DNA from: Pseudonocardia endophytica
GTDB taxonomy: Bacteria; Actinomycetota; Actinomycetes; Mycobacteriales; Pseudonocardiaceae
Assembly (NCBI RefSeq): GCF_004339565.1
Contig: NZ_SMFZ01000002.1
Location: 1,984,001-2,048,000, forward strand
Reading direction: 5' to 3'
DNA length: 64,000 nucleotides
Shown: positions 43,131-51,441 of the stretch, piece after piece
How positions within the stretch are numbered: position 1 is the stretch's first letter
Layout of the letters: the number at the start of each line of letters is the position of its first letter
Position numbers and translations under genes: made by a program
Notes under the pieces: generated by a model
Databases searched by the model: none
Told to the model about the DNA's origin: nothing
Seen by the model: the letters and a program-made list of their open reading frames with translations, nothing else

Positions 43131-43415
43131 TCAGTTGATGTCCGACGGGTGCTTGCACAGTGGCGTGACCTGCATCGTCATGTACGGGAACAACGGCAGC
43201 CCGGACAGGATCTCGTGCAGCTGCGCGTTGCCCTCCACCTCGAAGATCGACAGGTTCGCGTACTCGCCCGCGCACCGCCAGATGCTCTTCCACTGACCGG
43301 AACGCATCCAGCCCTGCGCGTACGCCTTCTCCCGCCCGAGCAGCTCGGTGCGCGCGTCCGGGTCCATGTCCGGCGGGAGGTCGACGACCATGCGGACCGC
43401 GAAGGTCTGTGTCAA
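43131..43415 (-). CDS. catC: Muconolactone delta-isomerase
   Basis: A 94-residue protein of the family that isomerises muconolactone to beta-ketoadipate enol-lactone. Characteristic segments are FAVRMVVDLPPDMDPDAR, WKSIWRCAGEYANLSIFEV and LPLFPYMTMQVTPLCKHPSD. The length equals the usual 90-97 residues when a TTG at 43415 is used, and GGGAGG lies 7 bases before that TTG. It sits between catA and pcaI in the operon. Confidence 0.92.
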   Translation of the reverse strand: MTQTFAVRMVVDLPPDMDPDARTELLGREKAYAQGWMRSGQWKSIWRCAGEYANLSIFEVEGNAQLHEILSGLPLFPYMTMQVTPLCKHPSDIN

Positions 43416-43449
43416 CGCGGCCTCCCCGGGAGAGAGTGCGTCGGTCGGC

Positions 43450-44295
43450 TCATGCGGGGTCCAGTGCGAAGTCGTACGTGACCTGCTCGCCCTCACCCGA
43501 CGTCGCCGGCTCCGGGTACAGCATCAGCTCCGGCTTCACGGCCTGGGCGATGTCGTCGTCGACATACTGGCCGCCGTCGAAGTAGAGCTGCGACGTGATC
43601 AGCTCCTTGCCCGGGGCGCTCACCTTCACGTGGATGTGGGCGGGGCGCCACGAGTGCCACCCGGCCGCGTCGATCAGCGCGCCGGTCGCCCCGTCGTTCG
43701 GGATCTGGTACGGCGCCGGCCTGACCGTGTGGATCCTGTACGTGCCGTCGGAGGCGGTGTGCACCCGGCCGCGCAGGTTCCACTCCGGGATGCCGGGCGC
43801 GAACTGCGAGTAGTAGCCGGCGTCGTCGGCGTGCCAGATGTCCACGCATGCGTCGGCCAGCGGGTTGCCGTCCAGATCGGACACCGTGCCCTGGAACAGG
43901 AACGGGGTGCCCGCCTCGTCGGGCCGCATCGCGAGCGTCGTCTCGCCGGTCGACTCCGGGGCGCCGGGCACGTAGTACGGGCCCTCGATGGTGCCGGTCG
44001 CGCCCCTGCGGTGGGCACTGTTGACCTCCTCGACGACGTGCTCGACGAAGACGTCGAGGAACAGCGGCCACTCGCCGTCCTCGCCGACGCGGATCACCCA
44101 CGCCTTCAGCGCGTCGTACTCGTCGTAGGTCAGGTCGTGCTTGCGGATGACATCGTGCAGCGCGGTCAGCGCATCGGTCGCGACGGCGGCGACGCGCGCG
44201 TGGTCGACATGGCCCTCGCCGCGGGCCTTGCTGCGGAACGTCTCGGTGGCCGAGGCGCCGGAACCGGCGGCGGTGGCGTGCTCCGTGGTGGTCAT
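43450..44295 (-). CDS. catA: Catechol 1,2-dioxygenase
   Basis: A 281-residue intradiol dioxygenase that opens catechol to cis,cis-muconate using non-haem Fe(III). The iron ligands are visible: Tyr in EGPYYVPGAP, Tyr in DAGYYSQFAPG, and the two His of SWRPAHIHVKV. An N-terminal helical domain is present. GGGAGA lies 7 bases before the ATG at 44295. It is between catB and catC in the leftward operon. Confidence 0.95.
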   Translation of the reverse strand: MTTTEHATAAGSGASATETFRSKARGEGHVDHARVAAVATDALTALHDVIRKHDLTYDEYDALKAWVIRVGEDGEWPLFLDVFVEHVVEEVNSAHRRGATGTIEGPYYVPGAPESTGETTLAMRPDEAGTPFLFQGTVSDLDGNPLADACVDIWHADDAGYYSQFAPGIPEWNLRGRVHTASDGTYRIHTVRPAPYQIPNDGATGALIDAAGWHSWRPAHIHVKVSAPGKELITSQLYFDGGQYVDDDIAQAVKPELMLYPEPATSGEGEQVTYDFALDPA

Positions 44296-44353
44296 GGTGG
44301 TGTCTCCCAACAGTTCGGTGACTCAGTGTTGATGTTCGTTCGGCACGCTGCTC

Positions 44354-45457
44354 TCAGCGATCCTGGCGGTAGTGCTCGAGCTTCGTCGGGTCGACCTCGA
44401 CGCCGATCCCCGGACCGGGTGGTAGCCGCAGCTCGCCGTCGGTGATCCGCAACGGCTCGGTGAGCAGGTCGTCGGACATGTCGAGGAAGTTGGACAGCTC
44501 GCCCGCGCGGCGCGACGTGTGCGCGTGCGCGGCGCCGAACGCGACGCTGCACGCCGTGCCCAGCTGGCCGTCGATCTGGTTGCCCATCACGACCTCCACA
44601 CCCAGTCCCTCGCACAGGTGCAGCACGCGCTGCGAACCGGTGAAGCCGGTGCGGGCGGTCTTGATGCTGATCATGTTCGCGGCGCCGTCGAGCAGCTCGC
44701 GGGTCACCTCGCCGGGGCGGGTGGCACTCTCGTCGGCGACGGTCGGGATCGACGTGCGCCCGGTCAGCCAGCGGCGCCCGAGCACCTGGTCGGCGGGCAC
44801 CAGCTCCTCGGACAGCGTCAGGTCCAGATCGGACATCGCGTCCAGCGCGCGGGCGGCCTCGGACGGGGTCCATCCGCGGTTGCCGTCCACGTAGAGCTCG
44901 ACGTCCGGGCCGAGCGCCTCGCGCAGCGCGCGACAGGCGCCGACGTCCAGGGAGATCGGCCGCCGCCCGACCTTGACCTTGAACGTGGTGATGCCGTACT
45001 CGTCACGCATCCTCTGCGCCTCGGCGACCATTGTGGAGTCCGGCGCGAACCCGACCATGTGCGACACCCGCATCCGGTCGGTGTACCCGCCGAGCAGCGA
45101 GGACACCGGCACGCCGAGCGTGCGTCCGACGACGTCCCAGACGGCCATGTCCAGCGCCGCCTTCGCGGCCGGGTTCGCGATCGTGCGGTCGAGGCGCGCG
45201 TGGATCTGCTCGCGGTCGAACACCGACAGACCGACGACGTCCGGTGCGAAGACCTGCTCGATCACCGCGACGATCGACGCCTGCGTCTCGCCGTAGGTGT
45301 ACGGCCGCGGCGGGGCCTCCGCGACGCCGACGACGCCGTCCTCGCCGTGCACCCGGACCAGCACGTGGTCGGCAGTGTGCACCTCGCCGCTGGCGAACCG
45401 CAGCGGCTTGCGGTACGGCACGGCGAACGGGACCGCCTCGATCCGTTCGATCTTCAC
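44354..45457 (-). CDS. catB: Muconate cycloisomerase
   Basis: A 367-residue enolase-superfamily enzyme that forms muconolactone from cis,cis-muconate. The catalytic lysines appear in TFKVKVG and SIKTARTG. Metal-binding acids appear in YVDGNRGW, LSEELV and VADESA. The C-terminal GPGIGVEVD is typical. The GTG at 45457 overlaps the stop of a 20-codon mini-ORF as GTGA. Confidence 0.93.
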   Translation of the reverse strand: MKIERIEAVPFAVPYRKPLRFASGEVHTADHVLVRVHGEDGVVGVAEAPPRPYTYGETQASIVAVIEQVFAPDVVGLSVFDREQIHARLDRTIANPAAKAALDMAVWDVVGRTLGVPVSSLLGGYTDRMRVSHMVGFAPDSTMVAEAQRMRDEYGITTFKVKVGRRPISLDVGACRALREALGPDVELYVDGNRGWTPSEAARALDAMSDLDLTLSEELVPADQVLGRRWLTGRTSIPTVADESATRPGEVTRELLDGAANMISIKTARTGFTGSQRVLHLCEGLGVEVVMGNQIDGQLGTACSVAFGAAHAHTSRRAGELSNFLDMSDDLLTEPLRITDGELRLPPGPGIGVEVDPTKLEHYRQDR

Positions 45458-45516
45458 GACGTTTCTCCGGTGAGGTCGGGATGACCGCCCATGGCGTCGA
45501 GTAGCTCGATCTTCAC
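45454..45516 (-). CDS. 20-codon mini-ORF between catR and catB, from tandem duplication
   Basis: A 20-codon frame starts with GTG at 45516, 6 bases after GGAGGA, overlapping the catR stop as GTGA. It ends at 45454, overlapping the catB start as GTGA. Its sequence repeats the junction between the 3' end of catR (LLDTVAGHPDLAG) and the first bases of catB (GTGAAGATCGA): here LLDAMGGHPDLTG. It is probably a small duplication that kept translational coupling. Whether the peptide has a function is unknown. Confidence 0.5.
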   Translation of the reverse strand: MKIELLDAMGGHPDLTGETS

Positions 45517-46409
45517 GCGGGTCCTCCGGCGAGGTCGGGGTGGCCGGCCACGGTGTCGAGCAGTGCGGCCAGTGCGGGGGACGGGTCGTCGGTGCGCCAG
45601 GCGAGCGCGACCTCGACCTCGACGTCGTCGGCCACCGGCAGGTACCGGACGCCGTCGGCGGCGAGCGCGCTCACCGACTCCGGCAGCACGGCGACCCCGG
45701 CACCGGACGCGACATGGGTCAGCAGGATCGGCGTGTCCGGTGACTCCTGGGCGCGCCGAGGCAGGAACCCGGCGTCCAGGCACGCCTTCGCGACGATCGA
45801 GTCCACGACGGACCCGGGCGTCCCGTAGAGCACGAACGGCTCGTCGGCCAGGTCGGCCAGACGCAGCCCGTCACGATGGGCCAGCCGGTGGTCCTCGGGC
45901 AGCACGGCGACGAACCGCTCCCGCACGAGCGGGCGCACGGACAGCTCGGGGCGGACGACCGGGGGACGCAGCACGCCGACGTCGATCCGCCCCTCGACGA
46001 GCGCGTCCTCCTGGCCGGTGGTCAGCAGGCCGGGCACGAACCGCAGCGAGACACCCGGCATCTCCCGGGCGGCCAGCCGGCCGAGGCGGGGCAGCACGCG
46101 GTACGCGGCCAGACCGGTGGCGGCGACGGTGAGTACGCCCGCGTCCCCGGCCGCCACGCGCCCGACCCGCAGTTTCGCGGTCTCGACCGAGTCCAGGATG
46201 CGCAGCGCGTCGCGGTAGAACGCCTCGCCAGCAGGGGTGAGGTCGACGCGGCGGGTCGTCCGCTCGAACAGCGTCGCCCCGATCTGCGCCTCCAGCTGCC
46301 GGATCGCCTGCGAGAGCGGCGACTGGGCCATGTGCAGACGTTCGGCGGCCCGGCTGAAATGGCGCGTCTCGGCGACGGCCACGAAGTAGCGCAGTTGCCG
46401 GAGCTCCAT
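45513..46409 (-). CDS. catR: LysR-family regulator of the catechol operon
   Basis: A 298-residue LysR-type regulator. The N-terminal helix-turn-helix is MELRQLRYFVAVAETRHFSR then AAERLHMAQSPLSQAIRQLE. The C-terminal effector domain follows (VLPEDHRLAHRDGLRL, HVASGAGVAVLPESV). Position identifies it as the likely CatR, responding to cis,cis-muconate. Unusually, it is the first gene of the operon rather than divergent from it. The ATG at 46409 fits the conserved N-terminus; no ribosome-binding site is seen. Confidence 0.88.
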   Translation of the reverse strand: MELRQLRYFVAVAETRHFSRAAERLHMAQSPLSQAIRQLEAQIGATLFERTTRRVDLTPAGEAFYRDALRILDSVETAKLRVGRVAAGDAGVLTVAATGLAAYRVLPRLGRLAAREMPGVSLRFVPGLLTTGQEDALVEGRIDVGVLRPPVVRPELSVRPLVRERFVAVLPEDHRLAHRDGLRLADLADEPFVLYGTPGSVVDSIVAKACLDAGFLPRRAQESPDTPILLTHVASGAGVAVLPESVSALAADGVRYLPVADDVEVEVALAWRTDDPSPALAALLDTVAGHPDLAGGPA

Positions 46410-46521
46410 GCCGACCACGGTAGGGACCACGCTGTGTAGGCACAAATACTCTATCCGACCTCAGTAAGACATCAGAAGTCTGAGATGCGCGGTGGAGGAC
46501 ATCAGCGCCCGTGTCGGACGG

Positions 46522-46628
46522 GATGTGGTCGTCGTCGGTGCGTGAACGTCGATCTCGTGGTCGCCGCACCGGCGTTGCCGGGGCAGGGGGAGGCGGTGGT
46601 CGGTCCGGTCGGCGTCGAGCCCGCGTGA
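46522..46628 (+). pseudogene. Frameshifted N-terminal fragment of a ribokinase (PfkB family)
   Basis: Two adjacent frames joined by a one-base deletion at about 46541 read DVVVVGA then VNVDLVVAAPALPGQGEAVV, the conserved N-terminal strand and substrate-binding start of ribokinases. The frame ends at TGA 46626-46628, and no further ribokinase sequence follows. The fragment lies in the 309-base gap between catR and the haemoglobin gene. It appears to be a decayed gene remnant. Confidence 0.55.
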
Positions 46629-46718
46629 TCGCTTGCTTCCGATTGACTAGCGCACTACCGGACGGGAGAGTGCACCGCATCACACGCGCGCCCATCCCAC
46701 CACCAGGGAGTGCATCCG

Positions 46719-47099
46719 ATGGCCGAATCCCTGTACGACCGCCTGGGCGGTGTCTACGCGATCTCCGGTGCCGTCGACATCCTCGTCGATCGCCTCTTCG
46801 AGAACGCCAACGTCAAGGCGAATCCCGTCGTCAACACCCACCACAGCGACCCGGCGAACATCCCGGGCTACCGGTTCCTGGTCACGGCCTGGTCGATCCA
46901 GGCGGCCGGCGGGCCACAGTGCTACCCGGGTCTGGACATGGTGAAGGCCCACGACGGGATGAAGCTCAACGACCACGACTTCGACGCGGTCGCCACGGAG
47001 ATCGTCGCGACGCTGAACTACTGCGGTGTCCCGGACGCGGAGACCACGGAGTTCATGGAGATCATCGAGAGCTTCCGGGGCGAGGTGGTGCAGGCCTGA
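46719..47099 (+). CDS. Truncated haemoglobin, group I-like
   Basis: A 126-residue globin of the 2-over-2 type. LYDRLGGVYAISGAVDILVD opens helix A/B. The proximal-haem region reads AAGGPQCYPGLDMVKAHDG, with the His as likely iron ligand. Such proteins bind O2 or NO and are linked to NO detoxification or respiration. The ATG at 46719 lies 8 bases after GGGAG; the upstream GTG at 46710 overlaps that site. It converges on the OhrR-like gene with 7 bases between stops. Confidence 0.88.
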   Translation: MAESLYDRLGGVYAISGAVDILVDRLFENANVKANPVVNTHHSDPANIPGYRFLVTAWSIQAAGGPQCYPGLDMVKAHDGMKLNDHDFDAVATEIVATLNYCGVPDAETTEFMEIIESFRGEVVQA

Positions 47100-47106
47100 C
47101 GACCGG

Positions 47107-47565
47107 TCAGCGGGCGACGGCGGCGTCGCCGCGCATCCGGGCGCCGAGCGCGTTCAGGTCGTCGCGCATCCGGACCAGCTCGTCGCGGGACAGCCCCGTC
47201 GCCTCCTCGACCTGCCGCTGCACCCGGACCGCCTCGTCGCGCAGTGCACGTCCCTGCGTCGTGCAGCGGACCTCGACCGTGCGCTCGTCGGCGGCGCGGC
47301 GGTGCCGGGTCAGCAGCCCGTTCGCCTCCAGGCGCTTCACGACCGGGGACAACGAGCCGCTGTCCAGATACAGGTCGCCGCACAGCCGTCCGAAGTCGAC
47401 GGTGTCGTGCTCCCAGAGCACGAGCATCACGAGGTACTGGCTGTAGGTGAGGCCGATCTCCTCCAGCAACGGCCGGTAGCACCCGACCACGGCGCGTGAC
47501 GCCGAGTACAGCGCGAAGCAGAGCTGCTCGGAGAGCATCAGATCGCTCTCGCCGGACCCGTCCAT
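47107..47565 (-). CDS. MarR-family regulator, OhrR-like peroxide sensor
   Basis: A 152-residue MarR protein. LCFALYSASRAVVGCYRPLL carries Cys16 at the position of the peroxide-sensing cysteine of OhrR, followed by YSQYLVMLVLWE and a winged helix (SGSLSPVVKRLEANGLLTRH). OhrR normally represses ohr; no ohr gene lies in this window. The ATG at 47565 is 6 bases after TATGCT, suggesting leaderless expression; an upstream in-frame start gives no family sequence. Confidence 0.85.
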   Translation of the reverse strand: MDGSGESDLMLSEQLCFALYSASRAVVGCYRPLLEEIGLTYSQYLVMLVLWEHDTVDFGRLCGDLYLDSGSLSPVVKRLEANGLLTRHRRAADERTVEVRCTTQGRALRDEAVRVQRQVEEATGLSRDELVRMRDDLNALGARMRGDAAVAR

Positions 47566-47619
47566 CCGGCCAGCATAGGTTCCGCACAGCGGGTTCCCGG
47601 CCGCGGCGCTCACGGGTGG

Positions 47620-48561
47620 TCACACGGATCGGACGCGGACCTCGCGCATCGGCGGGCGTTCCCGCTCCTCCACGGTGTGCTCGACGGGCGTCCAGGCGCC
47701 CTGCTGCTGGCGGAACTGCACGAGCGGATCACCGCCGTCGACGTCCGGGCCGCGGCGCAGCACGGTCGCGAGGATCTGGCGGGACATCACGCCGAGCTCG
47801 AGCAGCGAACGGTTGCGGTGCTTGCGGACGCCGAGGTTCGCCTGCGCCACCGCGTGCAGGCCGTGGCGGGTGTGGGTGTCCAGCAGTAATCCGATCTCGA
47901 CGCCGTAACCGGGCGCGAACGGCAGCGACTCCAGCAGCGCCCGCGTGGCCGCGTACTCGCCGCCCAGCGGCTGCACGACGCCCGTCAGGCCGGGGTGCAG
48001 CGCGGCCAGCAGGGGCCGGACCAGCAGCTCGGTCACCCGTCCGCCGCCGGTGTCCGCCTCCGTGGCGCCCAGCCGCAGCGGGCGCCGGTAGAACCCCTTC
48101 ACCAGCCGCACGTCCGGCCGCGCCAGCAGCGGTTCCAGCAGGGCGGGCACCAGGAACTCGGGATCGATCTCGACGAGATCGGAGTCCAGGAACACGATCA
48201 GGTCGCCGGTCGTCGCGGCGAGCGAGCGCCAGAGCACCTCGCCCTTGCCGGGACGGACGTCGAGGCCGGGCAGCACGTCCTCCCGTGCGACGACGCGTGC
48301 GCCGGCCTCCGCGGCGACGGCGCGCGTGCGGTCGGTGGACCCCGAGTCCATGACGACGAGCTCGTCGACCAGGGGAGCGTCGCCGCGCGTGAGCGGCACG
48401 AGCCCGGTGACGAGCGCGCCGACCGTCGCCTGCTCGTCCAGCGCGGGCAGCACCACCGAGACCCGGCGTCCCTTCTTGAGCGCGCGCAGCTCGGCAACGC
48501 CACGTCCGGGGTACTGCCAGGTGTGCGTGTCGAACCAGGCGTCGCGATCGGTGTCGGTCAC
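47620..48561 (-). CDS. gpgS: Glucosyl-3-phosphoglycerate synthase
   Basis: A 313-residue GT81 glycosyltransferase that transfers glucose from a nucleotide donor to 3-phosphoglycerate, first step to glucosylglycerate and mycobacterial methylglucose lipopolysaccharides. The nucleotide-binding start is VSVVLPALDEQATVGALV, the metal-binding DxD-type motif is FLDSDLVEIDPEF, and GGEYAATRALLESLPFAPGY is typical. The GTG at 48561 overlaps the copA stop as GTGA, making it the last gene of the copper operon. Confidence 0.93.
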   Translation of the reverse strand: MTDTDRDAWFDTHTWQYPGRGVAELRALKKGRRVSVVLPALDEQATVGALVTGLVPLTRGDAPLVDELVVMDSGSTDRTRAVAAEAGARVVAREDVLPGLDVRPGKGEVLWRSLAATTGDLIVFLDSDLVEIDPEFLVPALLEPLLARPDVRLVKGFYRRPLRLGATEADTGGGRVTELLVRPLLAALHPGLTGVVQPLGGEYAATRALLESLPFAPGYGVEIGLLLDTHTRHGLHAVAQANLGVRKHRNRSLLELGVMSRQILATVLRRGPDVDGGDPLVQFRQQQGAWTPVEHTVEERERPPMREVRVRSV

Positions 48562-50822
48562 CCGGAGACGCTGCGGAACCCGCGCAGCCGCAGGCTGTTG
48601 CCGACCACGAACACCGAGCTGAACGCCATCGCCAGGCCGGCGATCATCGGGTTGAGCAGCCCGAGCGCGGCCAGCGGGATCGCGGCGACGTTGTAGCCGA
48701 ACGCCCAGAACAGGTTCCCCCGGATCGTGCCGAGCGTGCGGCGGGACAGCCGGACCGCGTCCACCGCGGCCCGCAGGTCACCGCGCACGAGCGTGATGTC
48801 CGCGGCCTGGATGGCCACGTCGGTGCCGGTACCCATGGCCAGCCCGAGGTCGGCGCCGGCGAGCGCGGCGGCGTCGTTGACCCCGTCGCCGACGACGGCG
48901 ACCACGCGGCCCTCGGCCCGCAGCCGCTCCACGACGGCCAGCTTCTCCTCCGGCAGCACCTCGGCGATCACCGCGTCCGGCTCGATCCCGACCTCGGCCG
49001 CGACGGCCTCGGCCACCGCCCCGTTGTCCCCGGTCAGCAGCATCGGCTCCAGCCCGAGCGCGCGCAGCTGCTCGACGGCCTCGGCCGACGTCTCCTTGAC
49101 CGTGTCCGCGACGGAGAGCACGGCCCGCGCCCGCCCGTCCCAGCCGACCGCGACGGCCGTGTGCCCGCGCGCCGCCTCCCGCTCGGCGGCGTCGGCCAGC
49201 GCGCCGGTCAGCGGCATGCCGTGCTCCTCGAGCAGGCGCGGGCGTCCGACGAGCACCGACCGCCCGTCGACGACGCCCCGCACCCCGAGGCCCTCGTGGT
49301 TCGCGAAGTCCGCGACGACGGGCAGGTCGCCCTCGCGCTCTGCGGCGCCGGTGACCGCCCGCGCGATCGGGTGCTCTGACGCGTGCTCCAGGGCACCGGC
49401 CAGCCGCAACGCTTCCGCGCGGTCCACCCCGTCGGCCGTGTGCACGGCGATCAGCGCCATCGTCCCGGTCGTGACCGTGCCGGTCTTGTCGAGGACGACG
49501 GTGTCGATCCGCCGCGTCGACTCCAGCACCTCGGGGCCCTTGATCAGGATGCCCAGCTGGGCACCGCGCCCGGTCCCGACCAGCAACGCCGTCGGCGTCG
49601 CCAGCCCGAGCGCGCACGGGCACGCGATGATCAGGACGGCGACGGCGGCGGTGAACGCGGTCGTCGCGCCCTCGCCCGTGCCGAGCCAGAACCCGAGTGT
49701 CGCGTTCGCGACGGCGATGACCACCGGCACGAACACGCCGGACACCCGGTCGGCGAGCCGCTGCACGGCCGCCTTGCCGGTCTGCGCCTGCTCCACCAGC
49801 GTGGCCATCTGCGCGAGCCGCGTGTCCGCGCCGACCCGGGTCGCCTCGACGACCAGCCGGCCGCCCGCGTTCACGCACCCGCCGACGACCGTGTCCCCGA
49901 CCGCGACCTCGGCAGGGACCGACTCGCCGGTCAGCATCGACGCGTCCACGGCGGAGCGCCCCTCGACGACCGTGCCGTCGGTCGCGATCTTCTCGCCGGG
50001 ACGGACCACGAACCGGTCGCCGACGCCGAGCCCGGCGATCGGGATCCGCTGCTCGACGCCGCCGCGCACCACCGCGACGTCCTTGGCCCCGAGCTCGAGC
50101 AGCGCTCGCAGCGCCGCGCCGGCCCGCCGCTTCGAGCGGGCCTCGAAGTACCTGCCGGCCAGCACGAACGTCACGACGCCCGCGACGACCTCGAGGTAGA
50201 GGTTCCCGGCCCCGTCGGACGGCGCGACGGTCAGCTCGAACGGGTGGACCATCCCCGGGACGCCCGCCGTGCCGAGGAACAGCGCGTACACCGACCACGC
50301 CATCGCGGCCGTGGTGCCCAGCGAGATGAGCGTGTCCATCGTCGCCGCGCCGTGGCGCAGGTTCGTCCACGCCGCCCGGTGGAACGGCGCGGCACCCCAC
50401 GCCCACACCGGCGCGGCGAGCGTCAGCGACAGCCACTGCCAGTACGTGAACTGCAGCGCGGGGACCATCGCGAGCACGACGACCGGCAGCGCCAGCGCCG
50501 CGGAGACGAGCAGGCGGTGCCGCAGGTCGGTGGTCGGGTCGGGCCCGTCCGCGCCGTCCGGGGAACCGGTGTCCCGGCCGTCCGGGGGCGCGGGCAGCGT
50601 GGCCGTGTACCCGGCGGCCTCGACGGTCGCGATCAGGTCCTCGGTGGGCACCGGGCCGGTGACGGACGCCTTCTCGGTGGCGTAGTTGACCGTGGCGGTG
50701 ACGCCGTCGAGCTTGTTCAGCTTGCGCTCGACGCGGTTCGCGCACGACGCGCACGTCATCCCGCCGATGACGAGCTCGACCCGCTCGAGGTCGCCGCCCG
50801 CCTGCGGCAGTGTCGTCGTCAC
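48558..50822 (-). CDS. copA: Copper-exporting P1B-type ATPase
   Basis: A 754-residue copper pump. An N-terminal heavy-metal domain carries GMTCASC (Cys24/Cys27). The membrane copper site is CPC in IIACPCALGLATPTALLV. The phosphorylated Asp is in DKTGTVTTG, the HP motif in ASEHPIARAV, and the hinge in GDGVNDAAALAGADLG. The GTG at 50822 precedes the conserved metal domain. It lies 41 bases downstream of copZ and is coupled to gpgS. Confidence 0.96.
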   Translation of the reverse strand: MTTTLPQAGGDLERVELVIGGMTCASCANRVERKLNKLDGVTATVNYATEKASVTGPVPTEDLIATVEAAGYTATLPAPPDGRDTGSPDGADGPDPTTDLRHRLLVSAALALPVVVLAMVPALQFTYWQWLSLTLAAPVWAWGAAPFHRAAWTNLRHGAATMDTLISLGTTAAMAWSVYALFLGTAGVPGMVHPFELTVAPSDGAGNLYLEVVAGVVTFVLAGRYFEARSKRRAGAALRALLELGAKDVAVVRGGVEQRIPIAGLGVGDRFVVRPGEKIATDGTVVEGRSAVDASMLTGESVPAEVAVGDTVVGGCVNAGGRLVVEATRVGADTRLAQMATLVEQAQTGKAAVQRLADRVSGVFVPVVIAVANATLGFWLGTGEGATTAFTAAVAVLIIACPCALGLATPTALLVGTGRGAQLGILIKGPEVLESTRRIDTVVLDKTGTVTTGTMALIAVHTADGVDRAEALRLAGALEHASEHPIARAVTGAAEREGDLPVVADFANHEGLGVRGVVDGRSVLVGRPRLLEEHGMPLTGALADAAEREAARGHTAVAVGWDGRARAVLSVADTVKETSAEAVEQLRALGLEPMLLTGDNGAVAEAVAAEVGIEPDAVIAEVLPEEKLAVVERLRAEGRVVAVVGDGVNDAAALAGADLGLAMGTGTDVAIQAADITLVRGDLRAAVDAVRLSRRTLGTIRGNLFWAFGYNVAAIPLAALGLLNPMIAGLAMAFSSVFVVGNSLRLRGFRSVSG

Positions 50823-50863
50823 GTCGGCTCCTTCCTCACCCGGTCATCCGGGGCATCGTCGCG

Positions 50864-51073
50864 TCAGGCCGCGACGACCTCGTAACCGGCCTCCACGACG
50901 GCGTCGCGCACGGCATCGTCGGTGATCTCGGTCTCGCTGGTCACGGTGACCGCGCCGGAGGCGAGGTCGACGTCGACGCCGGTCACGCCGGCGATCTCGC
51001 CGATCTCCTCGGTGACGGACGCGACGCAGTGCTGGCAGGTCATGCCGCTGACGGTGTAGGTGGCGGTGCTCAT
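50864..51073 (-). CDS. copZ: CopZ-type copper chaperone
   Basis: A 69-residue heavy-metal-associated domain with the copper-binding motif GMTCQHCVASV (Cys13 and Cys16) and the usual beta-alpha-beta pattern ending AGYEVV. It should pass Cu(I) to CopA. AAAGGA precedes the ATG. It sits between csoR and copA. Confidence 0.93.
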   Translation of the reverse strand: MSTATYTVSGMTCQHCVASVTEEIGEIAGVTGVDVDLASGAVTVTSETEITDDAVRDAVVEAGYEVVAA

Positions 51074-51101
51074 GGGTGTCCTTTCCGGGGAGCGGGAGGG
51101 A

Positions 51102-51392
51102 TCAGGAACGGACCAGGCGGGCGATGGCCGCGGACGCCTCTTTGATCTTCTCGTCGGCGACCTCGCCGCCCTCGCTGACGGCGTCGGTGACGCAGTGCGT
51201 GAGGTGCTCGTCGAGAAGGTTCAGCGCGACGGCCTCGAGCGCCTTGTTGACGGCCGAGACCTGCGTGAGAACGTCGATGCAGTACTTGTCCGCCTCGATC
51301 ATCTTCGTGATCCCGCGGACCTGGCCCTCGATCCGGCGCATCCGCCGGACGTGGGCCTCCTTGCTGTCGCTGTAACCGGGCGTCCCGTCCAT
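51102..51392 (-). CDS. csoR: CsoR-family copper-sensing repressor
   Basis: A 96-residue all-helical regulator. The Cu(I) ligands Cys38, His63 and Cys67 have the canonical CsoR spacing (YCIDVLTQ, DEHLTHC). HVRRMRRIEGQVRGITKMIE is the DNA-facing helix. GAGGAGGG precedes the ATG by 5 bases. It leads the csoR-copZ-copA-gpgS unit and has a CsoR box just upstream. Confidence 0.95.
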   Translation of the reverse strand: MDGTPGYSDSKEAHVRRMRRIEGQVRGITKMIEADKYCIDVLTQVSAVNKALEAVALNLLDEHLTHCVTDAVSEGGEVADEKIKEASAAIARLVRS

Positions 51393-51420
51393 CGCGTCCC
51401 TCCTCGATCGACCTCAACTA

Positions 51421-51435
51421 TACCCTTAGGGGGTA
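51421..51435 (-). promoter_or_regulatory. CsoR operator
   Basis: TACCCTTAGGGGGTA has inverted arms TACCC/GGGTA, matching the pseudo-palindrome bound by CsoR in actinobacteria. It lies 28 bases upstream of csoR. Copper binding to CsoR should release it and open the operon. Confidence 0.8.
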
Positions 51436-51441
51436 CCGGCA

